Assembly (NCBI GenBank): GCA_009925905.1
Contig: RFPZ01000003.1
Span: 1 to 32,792, forward strand
Length of the DNA stretch: 32,792 nt
Direction: 5' to 3'
Origin: Candidatus Aquidulcis frankliniae
GTDB taxonomy: Bacteria > Chloroflexota > Limnocylindria > Limnocylindrales > Limnocylindraceae
Part shown: positions 22,800 through 30,346 of the stretch, in pieces
Position numbering within the stretch: position 1 is the first letter of the stretch
How the letters are laid out: every line of letters begins with the position of its first letter
Program-made: the position numbers and the translations under genes
Notes under the pieces: model-generated
The model's database searches: none
What the model was told of the DNA's origin: nothing
Seen by the model: the letters and a program-made list of their open reading frames with translations, nothing else

Positions 22800-23717
22800 C
22801 TAGGGGAGGCGCACGCGGCGCCAGGAACTCTCGTTCCCAGCCGCATCAATCAGGCGCACCTCAACGGTGACGCCGCGCATCAACAAGACAACCTTCCCAC
22901 CCGTAGATTTCATGAACGGGCCGATTTCAATCTCATCACCGGCGGTGAACCGGAGCGGCTTCTCGTAGCCAACGCGAACCTCAACGGCAACGGTGCCGGT
23001 TCCCGTATCGCTACCCGCAACCGTAAGTAGAAATGGAGGCGGGTTTCCACGCGATGCCCGTCCTTCGCGCACGCGCACGCTGCTGATTCGTGGATCGGTG
23101 CGATCTCGCCCAGCGACCACCGCGAACGGCGTTCGCTCTGAGCCACCAACGAATCGCATCCATACCATTGCGCTTGATGTGCCGAGCTGTGGAAGTCGCG
23201 ACCAGCCACGTACCTCGCGGATTGTGTAGGTGCGTGCTGTGCGGAAGGTTTGTCGGTCGGCTACCTCGATAGCACGGGCACCCGGCGGCGCATAATCCTG
23301 CAGGACCTGCAGCGCGAGGTCGGCATCAAACGGTGAACTAGCAGTGGCGGCGGCGAGAAGATCGCCGAGGGTAAGCTCTGGCGGGGTTGGCGCGGTCGGC
23401 TCCTCACTTGGAGAAGCGTCTGCCTCGCCACCATCGCCACCTTCACTATCGCTGGCAGCAGGGTCGGGCTCCTCCCCCGGATCCTGACCAGGGTCGGGCT
23501 CTGGTTCTTCTTCAGCAGGGGCGGAGGCATCAGGGTCGCTGCCCTCATCTGGGTCGGAGCTCTCGTCGGCGATTGGATCCCCATCAATCGGCTCTTCGTC
23601 GGCCGCAGCGACGAAGCCAGCGCCCAGCCCAAACGTCCGCGGCGCGGCGACAGAGCCAACGATCAGGGCGACCAGAGCCGCCGCCACAAGCCAAGGAGTT
23701 CGCTGAGTGCCCTTCAT
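22800..23717 (-). CDS. Hypothetical secreted protein with acidic low-complexity region
   Basis: A 305-residue protein I do not recognise. Residues 9-31 are a signal peptide or anchor ending near APRTFG. Residues 40-112 are a low-complexity Asp/Glu/Pro/Ser stretch of PDPxEE type, probably a disordered spacer. Residues 115-305 look folded, and the end, VEVRLIDAAGNESSWRRVRL, resembles the last strand of an Ig-like or Fn3-like domain. It is probably cell-surface or exported. The minus-strand sequence before the ATG has CACACT with six-base spacing (one mismatch from the leaderless box), and AGGA lies closer. It is transcribed away from homospermidine synthase on the same strand, with a hairpin between. 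Confidence 0.75.
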   Translation of the reverse strand: MKGTQRTPWLVAAALVALIVGSVAAPRTFGLGAGFVAAADEEPIDGDPIADESSDPDEGSDPDASAPAEEEPEPDPGQDPGEEPDPAASDSEGGDGGEADASPSEEPTAPTPPELTLGDLLAAATASSPFDADLALQVLQDYAPPGARAIEVADRQTFRTARTYTIREVRGWSRLPQLGTSSAMVWMRFVGGSERTPFAVVAGRDRTDPRISSVRVREGRASRGNPPPFLLTVAGSDTGTGTVAVEVRVGYEKPLRFTAGDEIEIGPFMKSTGGKVVLLMRGVTVEVRLIDAAGNESSWRRVRLP

Positions 23718-23736
23718 ATTCCTAGTGTGGCAGGTG

Positions 23737-23760
23737 CGCGTGCCAGCAGCGTGGCACGTG
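23737..23760 (-). terminator. Hairpin between homospermidine synthase and acidic secreted protein genes
   Basis: CGTGCCA (23739-23745) and TGGCACG (23752-23758) pair perfectly around a six-base loop; a G-U and a C-G pair extend it to nine. It fills the 51-base gap just after the homospermidine synthase stop at 23769. No U-run follows on the minus strand, so it would be a U-less terminator. Confidence 0.45.
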
Positions 23761-23768
23761 CGAGATAC

Positions 23769-25283
23769 CTATTCAGCGACGAGGAACGCCTCAAACTGCC
23801 ATGGGTCGGACGGCACCGGCTTGGCGGGGTCAGGGAAGAGCTCGAGTCGGTCTTGCAGCGGCGTCCAGTCCACGGGGCCGGACCAGCGTGTGCCGATGTA
23901 GCGACGAATGTCGGCTAGAAGTTCATCGTGTGGCAACTCATCTGGAACTCGAAGCCCTTCGTTCGGATGCCGCAGGAGCCACGCCACAGCCGCAATCACC
24001 GACCCTGCTACCTGTAGCGTGGTCGCCGAGTGCCCGGCTAGGTTGGCGCGCGCCTCGTCAATGCCAAGTAGCGAACCGCTCCACCACGCCTTGAGTGGGT
24101 GACCGAGCAACAGAACCCCCAAGCGATCCTCGCCGCGAATGATCTCGTTGTTCAGCAGGCGGAACCGTTCTGGATGCTTCCAATTGTTTCCGCGCAGCTC
24201 ATGCACAGAGGCAATGGCAGAGTCTGACGGGCAGTAGGCGTAATAGACCGTAGGTCGATACTGCGCGCTTCCATCGGCTCGCCTAACAGTCAGCCAGTCA
24301 CTCATGGTGAACGCCTCGCCGTGGCGAATCAACATTCCGATCGTTGGCAGCCCCTCCTCGGCGGCGCGCGCAGGTTCGGCGCCGGGAACCCAGGTGCGCA
24401 CGAGCGTCTCCATGCCCGCGCGTTGAATCAGGATCTGATTGCGAGGGCCGTCGCCAGTATGTGAAAGCCCACGTTGCGGGAGTTCTTCCTCGTGTGTACC
24501 CCAGCCAAGTTCTGCGGGAGCAACACCCTCTTCGTAGAATCCTTCTCCCGACCAGGTGTTCACAAACTCGCCAACCTCTTTCGGCTGATCAGTGTGCTGC
24601 GTGTCGCGCTCTGCAATCTGAATCACTTTGACGCCAGACGCCTCTGCGATTCGCCCATGATCTCGATCCGCCAGCGCGTCGGTTAGGGCTTCGCGTGCGG
24701 AACCCGATACAAGTCCGCGATTTAGGAGCGCTGCACCAAGCTCTTCAAGTGCGAACTTCACCTCGTGGCTGACCCAGCCGGGGTTGGCGCCGTGCTCAAC
24801 AATGGCGCTTGGACCGCTGTTGTCACCCCAGCTGCGAATCATCTCGCGCATAGCCATGTGGCGGGCATACAGCGTTCGTGAGGTTGGCTCTTGCTCCGAG
24901 ATGTTTGTATACGGCTCCCACACCTCAACGCTCGTGTTTAGGTAGCGCACGCCGGCAGCACGACACCAACCGATGATCGTGTTGGCATCAATGTTCCAAG
25001 CGAGGTCAAGGAGTATGTCGCCGCTGGAGAGTCGCTCGGCCAAGAACGACGAGAGGTTCTCGCGCGTCACGGCAGCCTGCTCATACGTAACCCCTGCTGC
25101 AATGGAATCGGCGATGCGATGGCGTGTGTCCGCCATCTCCACGACGCGAATAGATCGTGGATCAAACCCAAGGTCGCGGATCATGAGCGGAACAACCGCC
25201 TGGCCAATGGAGCCACACCCGAGTACGAGCGTTCGTGCCGGGCGCGGCACTTCTGCCGCGACCATCGGGGCAGCAGCGGTCAC
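23769..25283 (-). CDS. hss: Homospermidine synthase
   Basis: A 504-residue NAD-dependent enzyme that joins two putrescines (or putrescine and spermidine) into the polyamine homospermidine. The N-terminal Rossmann fold shows TLVLGCGSIGQAVVP (18-32), followed by VEMADTRHRIAD. The family segments LDLAWNIDANTIIGWCRAAGVRYLNTSVEVWEPY and EHGANPGWVSHEVKFALE are clear, as is the later WLTVRRADGSAQYRPTVYYAYCPSD region. It is slightly longer than the roughly 480-residue bacterial enzymes. The GTG start overlaps the nucleoside hydrolase stop as GTGA, so its translation is coupled to that gene. Confidence 0.9.
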   Translation of the reverse strand: MTAAAPMVAAEVPRPARTLVLGCGSIGQAVVPLMIRDLGFDPRSIRVVEMADTRHRIADSIAAGVTYEQAAVTRENLSSFLAERLSSGDILLDLAWNIDANTIIGWCRAAGVRYLNTSVEVWEPYTNISEQEPTSRTLYARHMAMREMIRSWGDNSGPSAIVEHGANPGWVSHEVKFALEELGAALLNRGLVSGSAREALTDALADRDHGRIAEASGVKVIQIAERDTQHTDQPKEVGEFVNTWSGEGFYEEGVAPAELGWGTHEEELPQRGLSHTGDGPRNQILIQRAGMETLVRTWVPGAEPARAAEEGLPTIGMLIRHGEAFTMSDWLTVRRADGSAQYRPTVYYAYCPSDSAIASVHELRGNNWKHPERFRLLNNEIIRGEDRLGVLLLGHPLKAWWSGSLLGIDEARANLAGHSATTLQVAGSVIAAVAWLLRHPNEGLRVPDELPHDELLADIRRYIGTRWSGPVDWTPLQDRLELFPDPAKPVPSDPWQFEAFLVAE

Positions 25284-26260
25284 TTCAGGGATGCAATGAG
25301 ATCAGCGACGAATCGCGGACCATCAACCTTCATCGGCACTCGGACGAGTGGCGGAGTTGAATCCTTGCCGCCGTTGCGCTCCCGAGTCTCGCGAGCGTCG
25401 GCCGCTGGAGCCATCCAGGCACGTCGGTCGATGATCGTTGCGCCGCGCGTTGGACCGGTGGTATTCACCTCCACGGCGCGATCGAGCCACTCGGTCATAT
25501 AGGTGGGGTCGGCCACGATGCCCGCGGCGAGCGGATCATGCAGCGGGCATTCGCGCGTGCCGAACGTTCGCTGATAGACATCGAGGTAGTGGCTCAACAC
25601 GCTCAGCGCAAACTTCGAGCGCACCGATCCGATCGCCTCAATCTCGGCAAGCTCTTTGGTGCGGAGTCGTGTGACCTGCGTGACGTCCAGGCCGACCATG
25701 GTGACTGGCCATTCGGCGCCAAAGACGAGATTGGCCGCCTCAGGGTCGTGCCAGATGTTGGCCTCGGCAGTGGCAGAGGCGTTCCCTTCGTGCGCGATCG
25801 CACCACCCATCACTACAACCGAGCGCACGCGTCCGGCAAGTTCTGGATCAAGGCAGAGGGCGAGTCCGAGGTTGGTCAATGGACCGACAGCGAGTAGGTC
25901 AATCTCCCCGGGCATCTCGCGGGTAAGGCGCAACATCTGTGAAACCGCATCTTCGGCAACGGGTCCGCGCTTCGGCGCGGGCTGGTTCGTATTGCCGAGA
26001 CCATCTTCACCGTGTACCCACTCTGCAGTGGCGAGTGGCTGGGCCATTGGTCGTCGCGCGCCGATCGCGACCGGAACATCATCGAGGCCGCAGAGCTCCA
26101 GTAGTCGGCGGGCGTTGGTGGCCGCGAGATCTGACGGGATGTTGCCGTGGATGCTGCCAACAGCGATCAGTTCAACATCGCTGCGCCCGGCGAGGTGAAG
26201 CATGGCGATCGCATCATCGATCCCCACGTCGGCGTCGAGCAAGATTTTTCGGCGTTCCAT
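25280..26260 (-). CDS. Inosine/uridine-preferring nucleoside hydrolase family protein
   Basis: A 326-residue enzyme of the nucleoside N-ribohydrolase family that cleaves nucleosides into base and ribose. The Ca2+-binding signature reads LLDADVGIDDA (7-17) with Asp9, Asp11, Asp15 and Asp16; the more usual form is DTDPGIDDA. GSIHGNIP, AEWVHGEDGLGN and LLAVGPLTNLGLAL (residues about 120-135) are conserved, and VVMGGAIAHEGNASATAEANIWHDPEAANLVF carries the base-pocket region. The nucleoside is not identifiable. It is the first gene of a coupled pair with homospermidine synthase. A TACACT box lies nine bases before the ATG, giving a nearly leaderless transcript. Confidence 0.92.
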   Translation of the reverse strand: MERRKILLDADVGIDDAIAMLHLAGRSDVELIAVGSIHGNIPSDLAATNARRLLELCGLDDVPVAIGARRPMAQPLATAEWVHGEDGLGNTNQPAPKRGPVAEDAVSQMLRLTREMPGEIDLLAVGPLTNLGLALCLDPELAGRVRSVVVMGGAIAHEGNASATAEANIWHDPEAANLVFGAEWPVTMVGLDVTQVTRLRTKELAEIEAIGSVRSKFALSVLSHYLDVYQRTFGTRECPLHDPLAAGIVADPTYMTEWLDRAVEVNTTGPTRGATIIDRRAWMAPAADARETRERNGGKDSTPPLVRVPMKVDGPRFVADLIASLK

Positions 26261-26269
26261 AAGGGGGAG

Positions 26270-26275
26270 AGTGTA
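26270..26275 (-). promoter_or_regulatory. Predicted -10 box of the nucleoside hydrolase-hss operon
   Basis: TACACT on the minus strand with a nine-base gap to the ATG at 26260, predicting a leader of two or three bases. The gap is pyrimidine-rich, so there is no ribosome site. Confidence 0.4.
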
Positions 26276-26333
26276 CGGGTTTCGCCCCCCGCCTGCGCAC
26301 CTGATGCGTGCCTAAAGTGCGCCAGGCCCCTGC

Positions 26334-26339
26334 TACGAT
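26334..26339 (+). promoter_or_regulatory. Predicted -10 box of the glycosyltransferase gene
   Basis: TACGAT, predicting a leader of about 28 bases that contains AGGAAGG and GAGGGG ahead of the ATG at 26374. This is a ribosome-site type unit. Confidence 0.4.
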
Positions 26340-26373
26340 CGCCCAGAGTTATTCAAGGAAGGCGAGGGGATCC

Positions 26374-27159
26374 ATGCCACACCTGGCGCTCGTGGTGCAC
26401 TCCTACGTAGACGAAGATCCGCGCGTCCGTCGTGCCGCCCGCGCCGCGGTCGCCGCTGGTTGGCACGTCAGCATCATCTCGCTACAGCGCGATGGCGATC
26501 CGGCTCGAGGTGAGCTTGACGGTGCCCAACTCTACCGCCAGCCTGTGCAGCGTCATCAAGGGGCGGGGATCAGCACCTATGTTGTGGAGTATGGGCGCTT
26601 CGCCGTGCGGGCTGCCCGTGAGCTGCTCCGCATTGACCGAGAGCGCCCGATTGATGTTGTCCATGCCAACAGCGTTCCAGACTGGCTCGTCTTCGCGGCA
26701 GTTCCACTGCGCCGGCGCCATCGCATCGGTCTGATCCTTGATCTGCACGAAGCGTCACCAGAGCTCTTCCGCCTCGGCCGCGTGCCATTTGAGGCGGTGC
26801 CAGCGCTGGTTCGCGGCGCCGACATTGCTCTCGCGCCAACGCGGCTTGACGAGTTCACCGATCTCTCAATCTCCAACAAAGTGTTCGAAGGGATGGCGAG
26901 CGGTCGCCTCGTCCTGGGAACACGTCTGAAGACGCTGGACGATCTCGTGCCTGAAGAATCTGTTGCTCGCTACACATCGGGGAGCGCCGAAGAGGCTGCC
27001 GCCGTCATCCGTCGACTAGCGTCAGATCCAGCAGAGCGCGCAAGCCGCATTGATTCTGGCCTTGCGGCGATTCGCGGCGGACTGAGCTGGGAGGCGGCTG
27101 GTGCCGCCTACGTCCAGCGACTTACCGCGCTGCTGCCGCCGCCCGTCGACCCTCGGTAA
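26374..27159 (+). CDS. GT4-like glycosyltransferase lacking the middle of the protein
   Basis: A 261-residue protein that aligns by eye with the two ends of GT4 glycosyltransferases. Residues 1-132 are the N-terminal half (LVVHSYVDEDPRVRRAARAAVAAGWHV... VHANSVPDWLV... GLILDLHEASPELF). Residues 140-255 are the C-terminal donor-site half (LVRGADIALAPTRLDEFTDLSISNKVFEGMASGRLVLGT), including the conserved Glu of the EX7E-like loop region. Usual members have about 380-400 residues; roughly 130-150 residues between the two halves are missing, with the junction near base 26770 and the frame kept. It may be inactive or specialised. The start was chosen from the GAGGGG site; an ATG-less extension upstream has no family similarity. 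It overlaps the convergent HExxH gene by 38 bases. Confidence 0.7.
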   Translation: MPHLALVVHSYVDEDPRVRRAARAAVAAGWHVSIISLQRDGDPARGELDGAQLYRQPVQRHQGAGISTYVVEYGRFAVRAARELLRIDRERPIDVVHANSVPDWLVFAAVPLRRRHRIGLILDLHEASPELFRLGRVPFEAVPALVRGADIALAPTRLDEFTDLSISNKVFEGMASGRLVLGTRLKTLDDLVPEESVARYTSGSAEEAAAVIRRLASDPAERASRIDSGLAAIRGGLSWEAAGAAYVQRLTALLPPPVDPR

Positions 27160-27661
27160 CCCAGGAGCTCTTCGGCACCGGTTGCTTCGGCGGCCGCTCA
27201 CCAAATCGTCGCTTCCACTCACGTCGCCCGGAGAGGTAGCGCGTGACCTCAAGATCAGCCGCCCTGATCGCCGCGCCGCGCAGCCAGGTGCGGTGCAGTT
27301 CAAAACACCGTTTCGCCCACGCATCGCCGTGGGAGTCACCACTGATGAGGTGCGCAAGTTCATGGAGTGCGGTCCCCTTGTCGTAGGAGCAGAGGAACAT
27401 CTCACCGGTCTCGGTGATCACCCAACCGAACGGGTGCGAGGGTTCGCGCCGCGCTCCGGTGTGGTCGTGGATGCGCACCCACTCGAGCCTGCGTTTAGCA
27501 CGCACTGTCGCACGCGCGAGCAACTCGAGCGTTGGGCGCCAGTGCGGCCAGGCGGCAGCGGTAAAGCCACGCATCGGGCGAACTTCAAAGGGAAGGTCAA
27601 GCGCCCATTTCGGCGCCTCGGTCCAACGGCCAGCGATCTTGACGCGATACATACGGCTCAT
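27122..27661 (-). CDS. HExxH putative zinc metallopeptidase
   Basis: A 179-residue protein with TALHELAHLISGDSHGDAW: His100-Glu101-x-x-His104 binds zinc, and His111 six residues later is the likely third ligand. The spacing resembles SprT-like and TIGR04338-type putative metallohydrolases. The N-terminus (MYRVKIAGRWTEAPKWALDL) and the basic C-terminus (RREWKRRFGERPPKQP) are not otherwise recognised. No signal peptide is seen, so it is probably cytoplasmic. The ATG at 27661 lies six bases after a TAGGGT box, supporting it over the Met three residues later. Its last 13 codons overlap the 3' end of the glycosyltransferase gene on the opposite strand. The substrate is unknown. Confidence 0.72.
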   Translation of the reverse strand: MSRMYRVKIAGRWTEAPKWALDLPFEVRPMRGFTAAAWPHWRPTLELLARATVRAKRRLEWVRIHDHTGARREPSHPFGWVITETGEMFLCSYDKGTALHELAHLISGDSHGDAWAKRCFELHRTWLRGAAIRAADLEVTRYLSGRREWKRRFGERPPKQPVPKSSWVTEGRRAAAAAR

Positions 27662-27667
27662 GGCTTC

Positions 27668-27705
27668 ACCCTATCGCGGTCTAAGTATTGCCGGCGTATC
27701 GCGGT
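27668..27705 (-). promoter_or_regulatory. Leaderless promoter of HExxH gene with direct repeat
   Basis: On the minus strand TAGGGT (27673-27668) is six bases before the ATG at 27661. A nine-base direct repeat, TATCGCGGT on the plus strand, occurs at 27672-27680 and 27697-27705 with a 25-base period. The nearer copy overlaps the -10 box. Confidence 0.45.
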
Positions 27706-27708
27706 GGG

Positions 27709-28494
27709 CTAGCGGAGGGCGCTTGCACCCACTGAGCGCACACGCTTCAAGAATGCTCGGGTACGGGCATCACGCGGTGCGCCAAAGATCTTCTCTGGCG
27801 AGCCCTGTTCAATAATGCGTCCGCCCTCGAGGTAGCAGATGCGGTCGGCAACATCGGCGGCGAAGGCCATCTCGTGGGTTGCGATCAACATTGTCGCGCC
27901 ACCCTTTGCCAGTGCGCGCAGCGCCTCGAGCACGTCGGCAACTAGGACCGGGTCAAGCGCGCTGGTGATCTCATCAAGCAACAAGACTTTCGGTTCTGTT
28001 GCCAGTGCGCGCGCAATCGCGACGCGCTGCTGCTGCCCGCCCGAGAGGCTGTCGGGATAGGCGTTCGCCTTGGCGGCAAGGCCAAGCTGCTTCAAGAGCG
28101 CACGTGCGCGCTTCTCCGCAGCAGTGGGGGTCAAACCGAGGGCCACACGTGGTGCAAGTGCCACATTCTCGAGCGCAGTGAGGTGCGGGAAGAGGCTGAA
28201 CCCCTGGAAGACGATGCCGAGCTGGCGGCGCGTCTCATCCGCATCGCGGTCATCGGCACTCACAGCGCGACCGTCGAGCGCGATGCTGCCGGCGTCAATC
28301 GGCTCGAGAAGGTCGGCGCAGCGGAGCAGGGTTGACTTGCCTGAACCCGAGGCCCCAATCAGGCAGACCACCTCGTGCTCCGCGAGCGTAAGGTCGATCT
28401 TGTCGAGCACCAGTGCCCGCCCATAACGCTTCGAAACGCCGCGCAGCTCAAGCACTGGCGCGGCTGCAATCCGCTTCGCTTTCACGCGGGCCAT
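27709..28494 (-). CDS. Polar amino-acid ABC transporter, ATP-binding protein (GlnQ/HisP-like)
   Basis: A 261-residue cytoplasmic ATPase. It has Walker A GASGSGKST (47-55), Q-loop Gln97 in GIVFQGFSLFPHLT (the LFPHLT segment is typical of amino-acid importers), signature LSGGQQQ (150-156), Walker B VLLLDE (170-175) followed by ITSALDP, and switch His207. The usual Pro after the catalytic Glu is Ile. It powers the adjacent permease as a homodimer. The ATG overlaps the permease stop as ATGA. It is the last gene of the operon solute-binding protein, permease, ATPase. Confidence 0.95.
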   Translation of the reverse strand: MARVKAKRIAAAPVLELRGVSKRYGRALVLDKIDLTLAEHEVVCLIGASGSGKSTLLRCADLLEPIDAGSIALDGRAVSADDRDADETRRQLGIVFQGFSLFPHLTALENVALAPRVALGLTPTAAEKRARALLKQLGLAAKANAYPDSLSGGQQQRVAIARALATEPKVLLLDEITSALDPVLVADVLEALRALAKGGATMLIATHEMAFAADVADRICYLEGGRIIEQGSPEKIFGAPRDARTRAFLKRVRSVGASALR

Positions 28495-29300
28495 CAGCGT
28501 GCTCCTCCTTGCTGAGCGGCGCGATCCTTGGCGGCGAGGCGATCAACAAGTCGCGTCATTGGAATCGTGATCACCAGGAAGATCAGCGCCGTTGTCATCA
28601 GTGGTGTGAAGTTGAAGTTGGCCGACTTCAGAATCTGTGCCTGCTTAAAGGCCTCGACGACACCGAGAATCGAAACGAGTGCAGTGTCCTTCTGCAGTCC
28701 GATAAAGTCATTCAACAACGGCGGCACAACGCGACGAAGCGCCTGCGGCAGCACCACAAATCGCAGCGCCTGGAAGCGCGTCAGGCCAAGGGCTCGTGCG
28801 GCGCGCTCTTGCGACGGGTGAATGGATTCAATGCCGGCCCGGTAGACCTCACTCACGTAGGCGCTGTAGATCAGTACAAGGGTGACGAGCGCCCAGAAGA
28901 ACGGCTCCTTCGGCACGCCAGGAAGTCGAAGTGCGGGAACGCCGAAACCGAGCACGTAGATGAGCAAGATGCTGGGCACTCCACGGAAGAAGTCGGTGTA
29001 GATGGTGGCAAAGATGCGTAGTGGCGCAAATGCAGGGTTCGTGATGGATCGGGCAAGAGCAATTAGGAGCCCGATCGGCAGAATGAGGATCTCTGCCAGC
29101 ACGAAAAGTTGGATGTTGATAAAGAACGCACCCACAACATCAGGGAGCGAAGTAGAGAAGTATGTCCCATCAAAGAAGGCCTTCTGAACGAGTGGCCAGC
29201 TCGGCGATGATCCGATCGCGATCGCGAGCAGCGTCGCGACAAAAAGGGTGCTGACGACGGCGACGAGGGTTCCCTTGCGGGCCGACCTCGCCGCCGTCAT
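28494..29300 (-). CDS. Polar amino-acid ABC transporter, permease (HisM/GlnP-like)
   Basis: A 268-residue inner-membrane permease. The EAA loop that contacts the ATPase is ERAARALGLTRFQALRFVVLPQALRRVVPPLLNDFIGL near residues 163-200. About five or six hydrophobic segments are seen, at about 10-32, 58-85, 100-120, 130-148 and 235-255. TDFFRGVPSILLIYVLGFG is the conserved RGxP-type segment of amino-acid importers. It starts 12 bases after the solute-binding protein stop and overlaps the ATPase start by ATGA. It probably forms a homodimer, since only one permease is encoded. Confidence 0.94.
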   Translation of the reverse strand: MTAARSARKGTLVAVVSTLFVATLLAIAIGSSPSWPLVQKAFFDGTYFSTSLPDVVGAFFINIQLFVLAEILILPIGLLIALARSITNPAFAPLRIFATIYTDFFRGVPSILLIYVLGFGVPALRLPGVPKEPFFWALVTLVLIYSAYVSEVYRAGIESIHPSQERAARALGLTRFQALRFVVLPQALRRVVPPLLNDFIGLQKDTALVSILGVVEAFKQAQILKSANFNFTPLMTTALIFLVITIPMTRLVDRLAAKDRAAQQGGAR

Positions 29301-29312
29301 CGTGCGATTCGC

Positions 29313-30233
29313 TTACTTCAGGACTGGCGCGCTCGCCTTGTCCGCAATCCACTCGGTGAGCAGTGCCGCCAGCGTGCCATCGGCCTTAAGGGCATCGACA
29401 ACGGCTGAAACACATGCCGTGAGTGCTGAGTCCTTCTCGAGCACGATTCCGAACTGCTCTTGGACGCCGCCCTCCGATGGGAGCTGTCCAACGATGATGC
29501 CGCCCGTGAGCTGCGCATCACGCATGTAGAACGCAGTTGGAACGTCGGTCACGATGCCGTCAATGATGCCGCCATTCAGCGCAGCAACGGCCTCGTCGTT
29601 CGTATTAAACACGGCGGCTTCGGTGTCTGGCTTGATGACGTTATTGATTGCATCGAGGCTCGTCGTGCCGATCTGTGCACCAAGCTTCGCCGTCTTCAGT
29701 TCGGCAATGCTCGTTGCGCCAGCAATTGGCGAACCCTCGATCGTCACCACACCCTGGGCAACGTCGTAGTACCCGCTGCTGAAATCAATCGCCTCGGCGC
29801 GCTCCGCCTTGATCGAGACCTGATTCAGGAAGAGGTCAAAGTCCTTTGCGCCAGGCGCGAAAGATGCATCAAAGGTGGTGTGAATCCACACCACATCGGC
29901 AGTGGCGAAGCCGAGCTTCTCGGCAACGGCGTATGCCACCGCTCCCTCATAGCCCTGACCCTTTGCTGGATCATTGTTGTAATCACCGGTCCACACCGTG
30001 GCGCCCTCATTGCCACCCTGGAACCACGGGCTGTAGGCCGGGTTGTCGGTGGAGAGAGTGAGCTTCCCTGCCGTCTTCAGTGCCAACTTGTCTTTTGCGC
30101 ATGAAGCGTCAAGAGATGCCGATGGTGAAGCTGCGGAGCCGCCACAGGCGGCGAGGAACATCGCCATCGCCATGACCACGACCGCCATACGTGTGGTCTG
30201 GCCGATTGCGATGCGTGAGCGCGTTGTGCTCAT
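29313..30233 (-). CDS. Polar amino-acid ABC transporter, solute-binding lipoprotein
   Basis: A 306-residue SBP_bac_3-type lipoprotein. The signal ends in the lipobox FLAAC with Cys30, followed by a Ser-rich linker. The binding domain starts KLTLSTDNPAYSPWF, continues GYEGAVAYAVAEKLGF and has AIDFSSGYYDVAQGVV and LGAQIGTTSLDAI, the usual two-lobe amino-acid binding layout. ATG at 30233 is preferred to the ATG at 30239, since GGAGG (30245-30241 on the minus strand) is seven bases from the former but only one from the latter. The ligand cannot be read from sequence; the upstream Arg-codon leader hints at arginine or a related cationic amino acid. It is the first structural gene of the operon. 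Confidence 0.94.
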   Translation of the reverse strand: MSTTRSRIAIGQTTRMAVVVMAMAMFLAACGGSAASPSASLDASCAKDKLALKTAGKLTLSTDNPAYSPWFQGGNEGATVWTGDYNNDPAKGQGYEGAVAYAVAEKLGFATADVVWIHTTFDASFAPGAKDFDLFLNQVSIKAERAEAIDFSSGYYDVAQGVVTIEGSPIAGATSIAELKTAKLGAQIGTTSLDAINNVIKPDTEAAVFNTNDEAVAALNGGIIDGIVTDVPTAFYMRDAQLTGGIIVGQLPSEGGVQEQFGIVLEKDSALTACVSAVVDALKADGTLAALLTEWIADKASAPVLK

Positions 30234-30269
30234 ATCCATACCTCCTGTACAGCCGCTATTGGCGACGAT

Positions 30270-30339
30270 CTGACACAGCGTCAGTGCGACGGTGGGGCGG
30301 TGATCAGCGCGCGGCGCGCCGTCGACGTTGTGTCCCCAC
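30270..30339 (-). promoter_or_regulatory. Alternative RNA stems in the leader of the amino-acid transporter operon
   Basis: In the predicted minus-strand transcript, CTGAC (30284-30280) can pair with GTCAG (30274-30270). TGTGTC (30277-30272) can instead pair with GACACA in the short ORF (30334-30329). The Arg codons CGA CGG (30324-30319) can pair with CCGTCG (30292-30287), which competes with GTGGGG (30339-30334) pairing to CCCCAC (30297-30292). A ribosome held on the Arg codons would choose among these. Stems are only five or six bases, so folding must be tested. Confidence 0.4.
30304..30339 (-). CDS. Arg-rich leader peptide (putative arginine attenuator)
   Basis: An 11-codon ORF reading MGTQRRRRAAR then TGA at 30306-30304. 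It starts at a GTG seven bases after a TATCCT -10 box, so initiation should be leaderless or nearly so. Five of 11 residues are Arg, and four are consecutive with four different codons (CGT CGA CGG CGC). It lies about 70 bases ahead of the solute-binding gene of a polar amino-acid importer. The arrangement resembles classical amino-acid attenuation leaders: low charged Arg-tRNA would stall the ribosome on the Arg run and alter downstream folding. CG-rich sequence can yield Arg codons by chance in any frame, so conservation is the key test. No prior description of such a leader is known to me. Confidence 0.55.
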   Translation of the reverse strand: MGTQRRRRAAR

Positions 30340-30346
30340 GTGCGGA

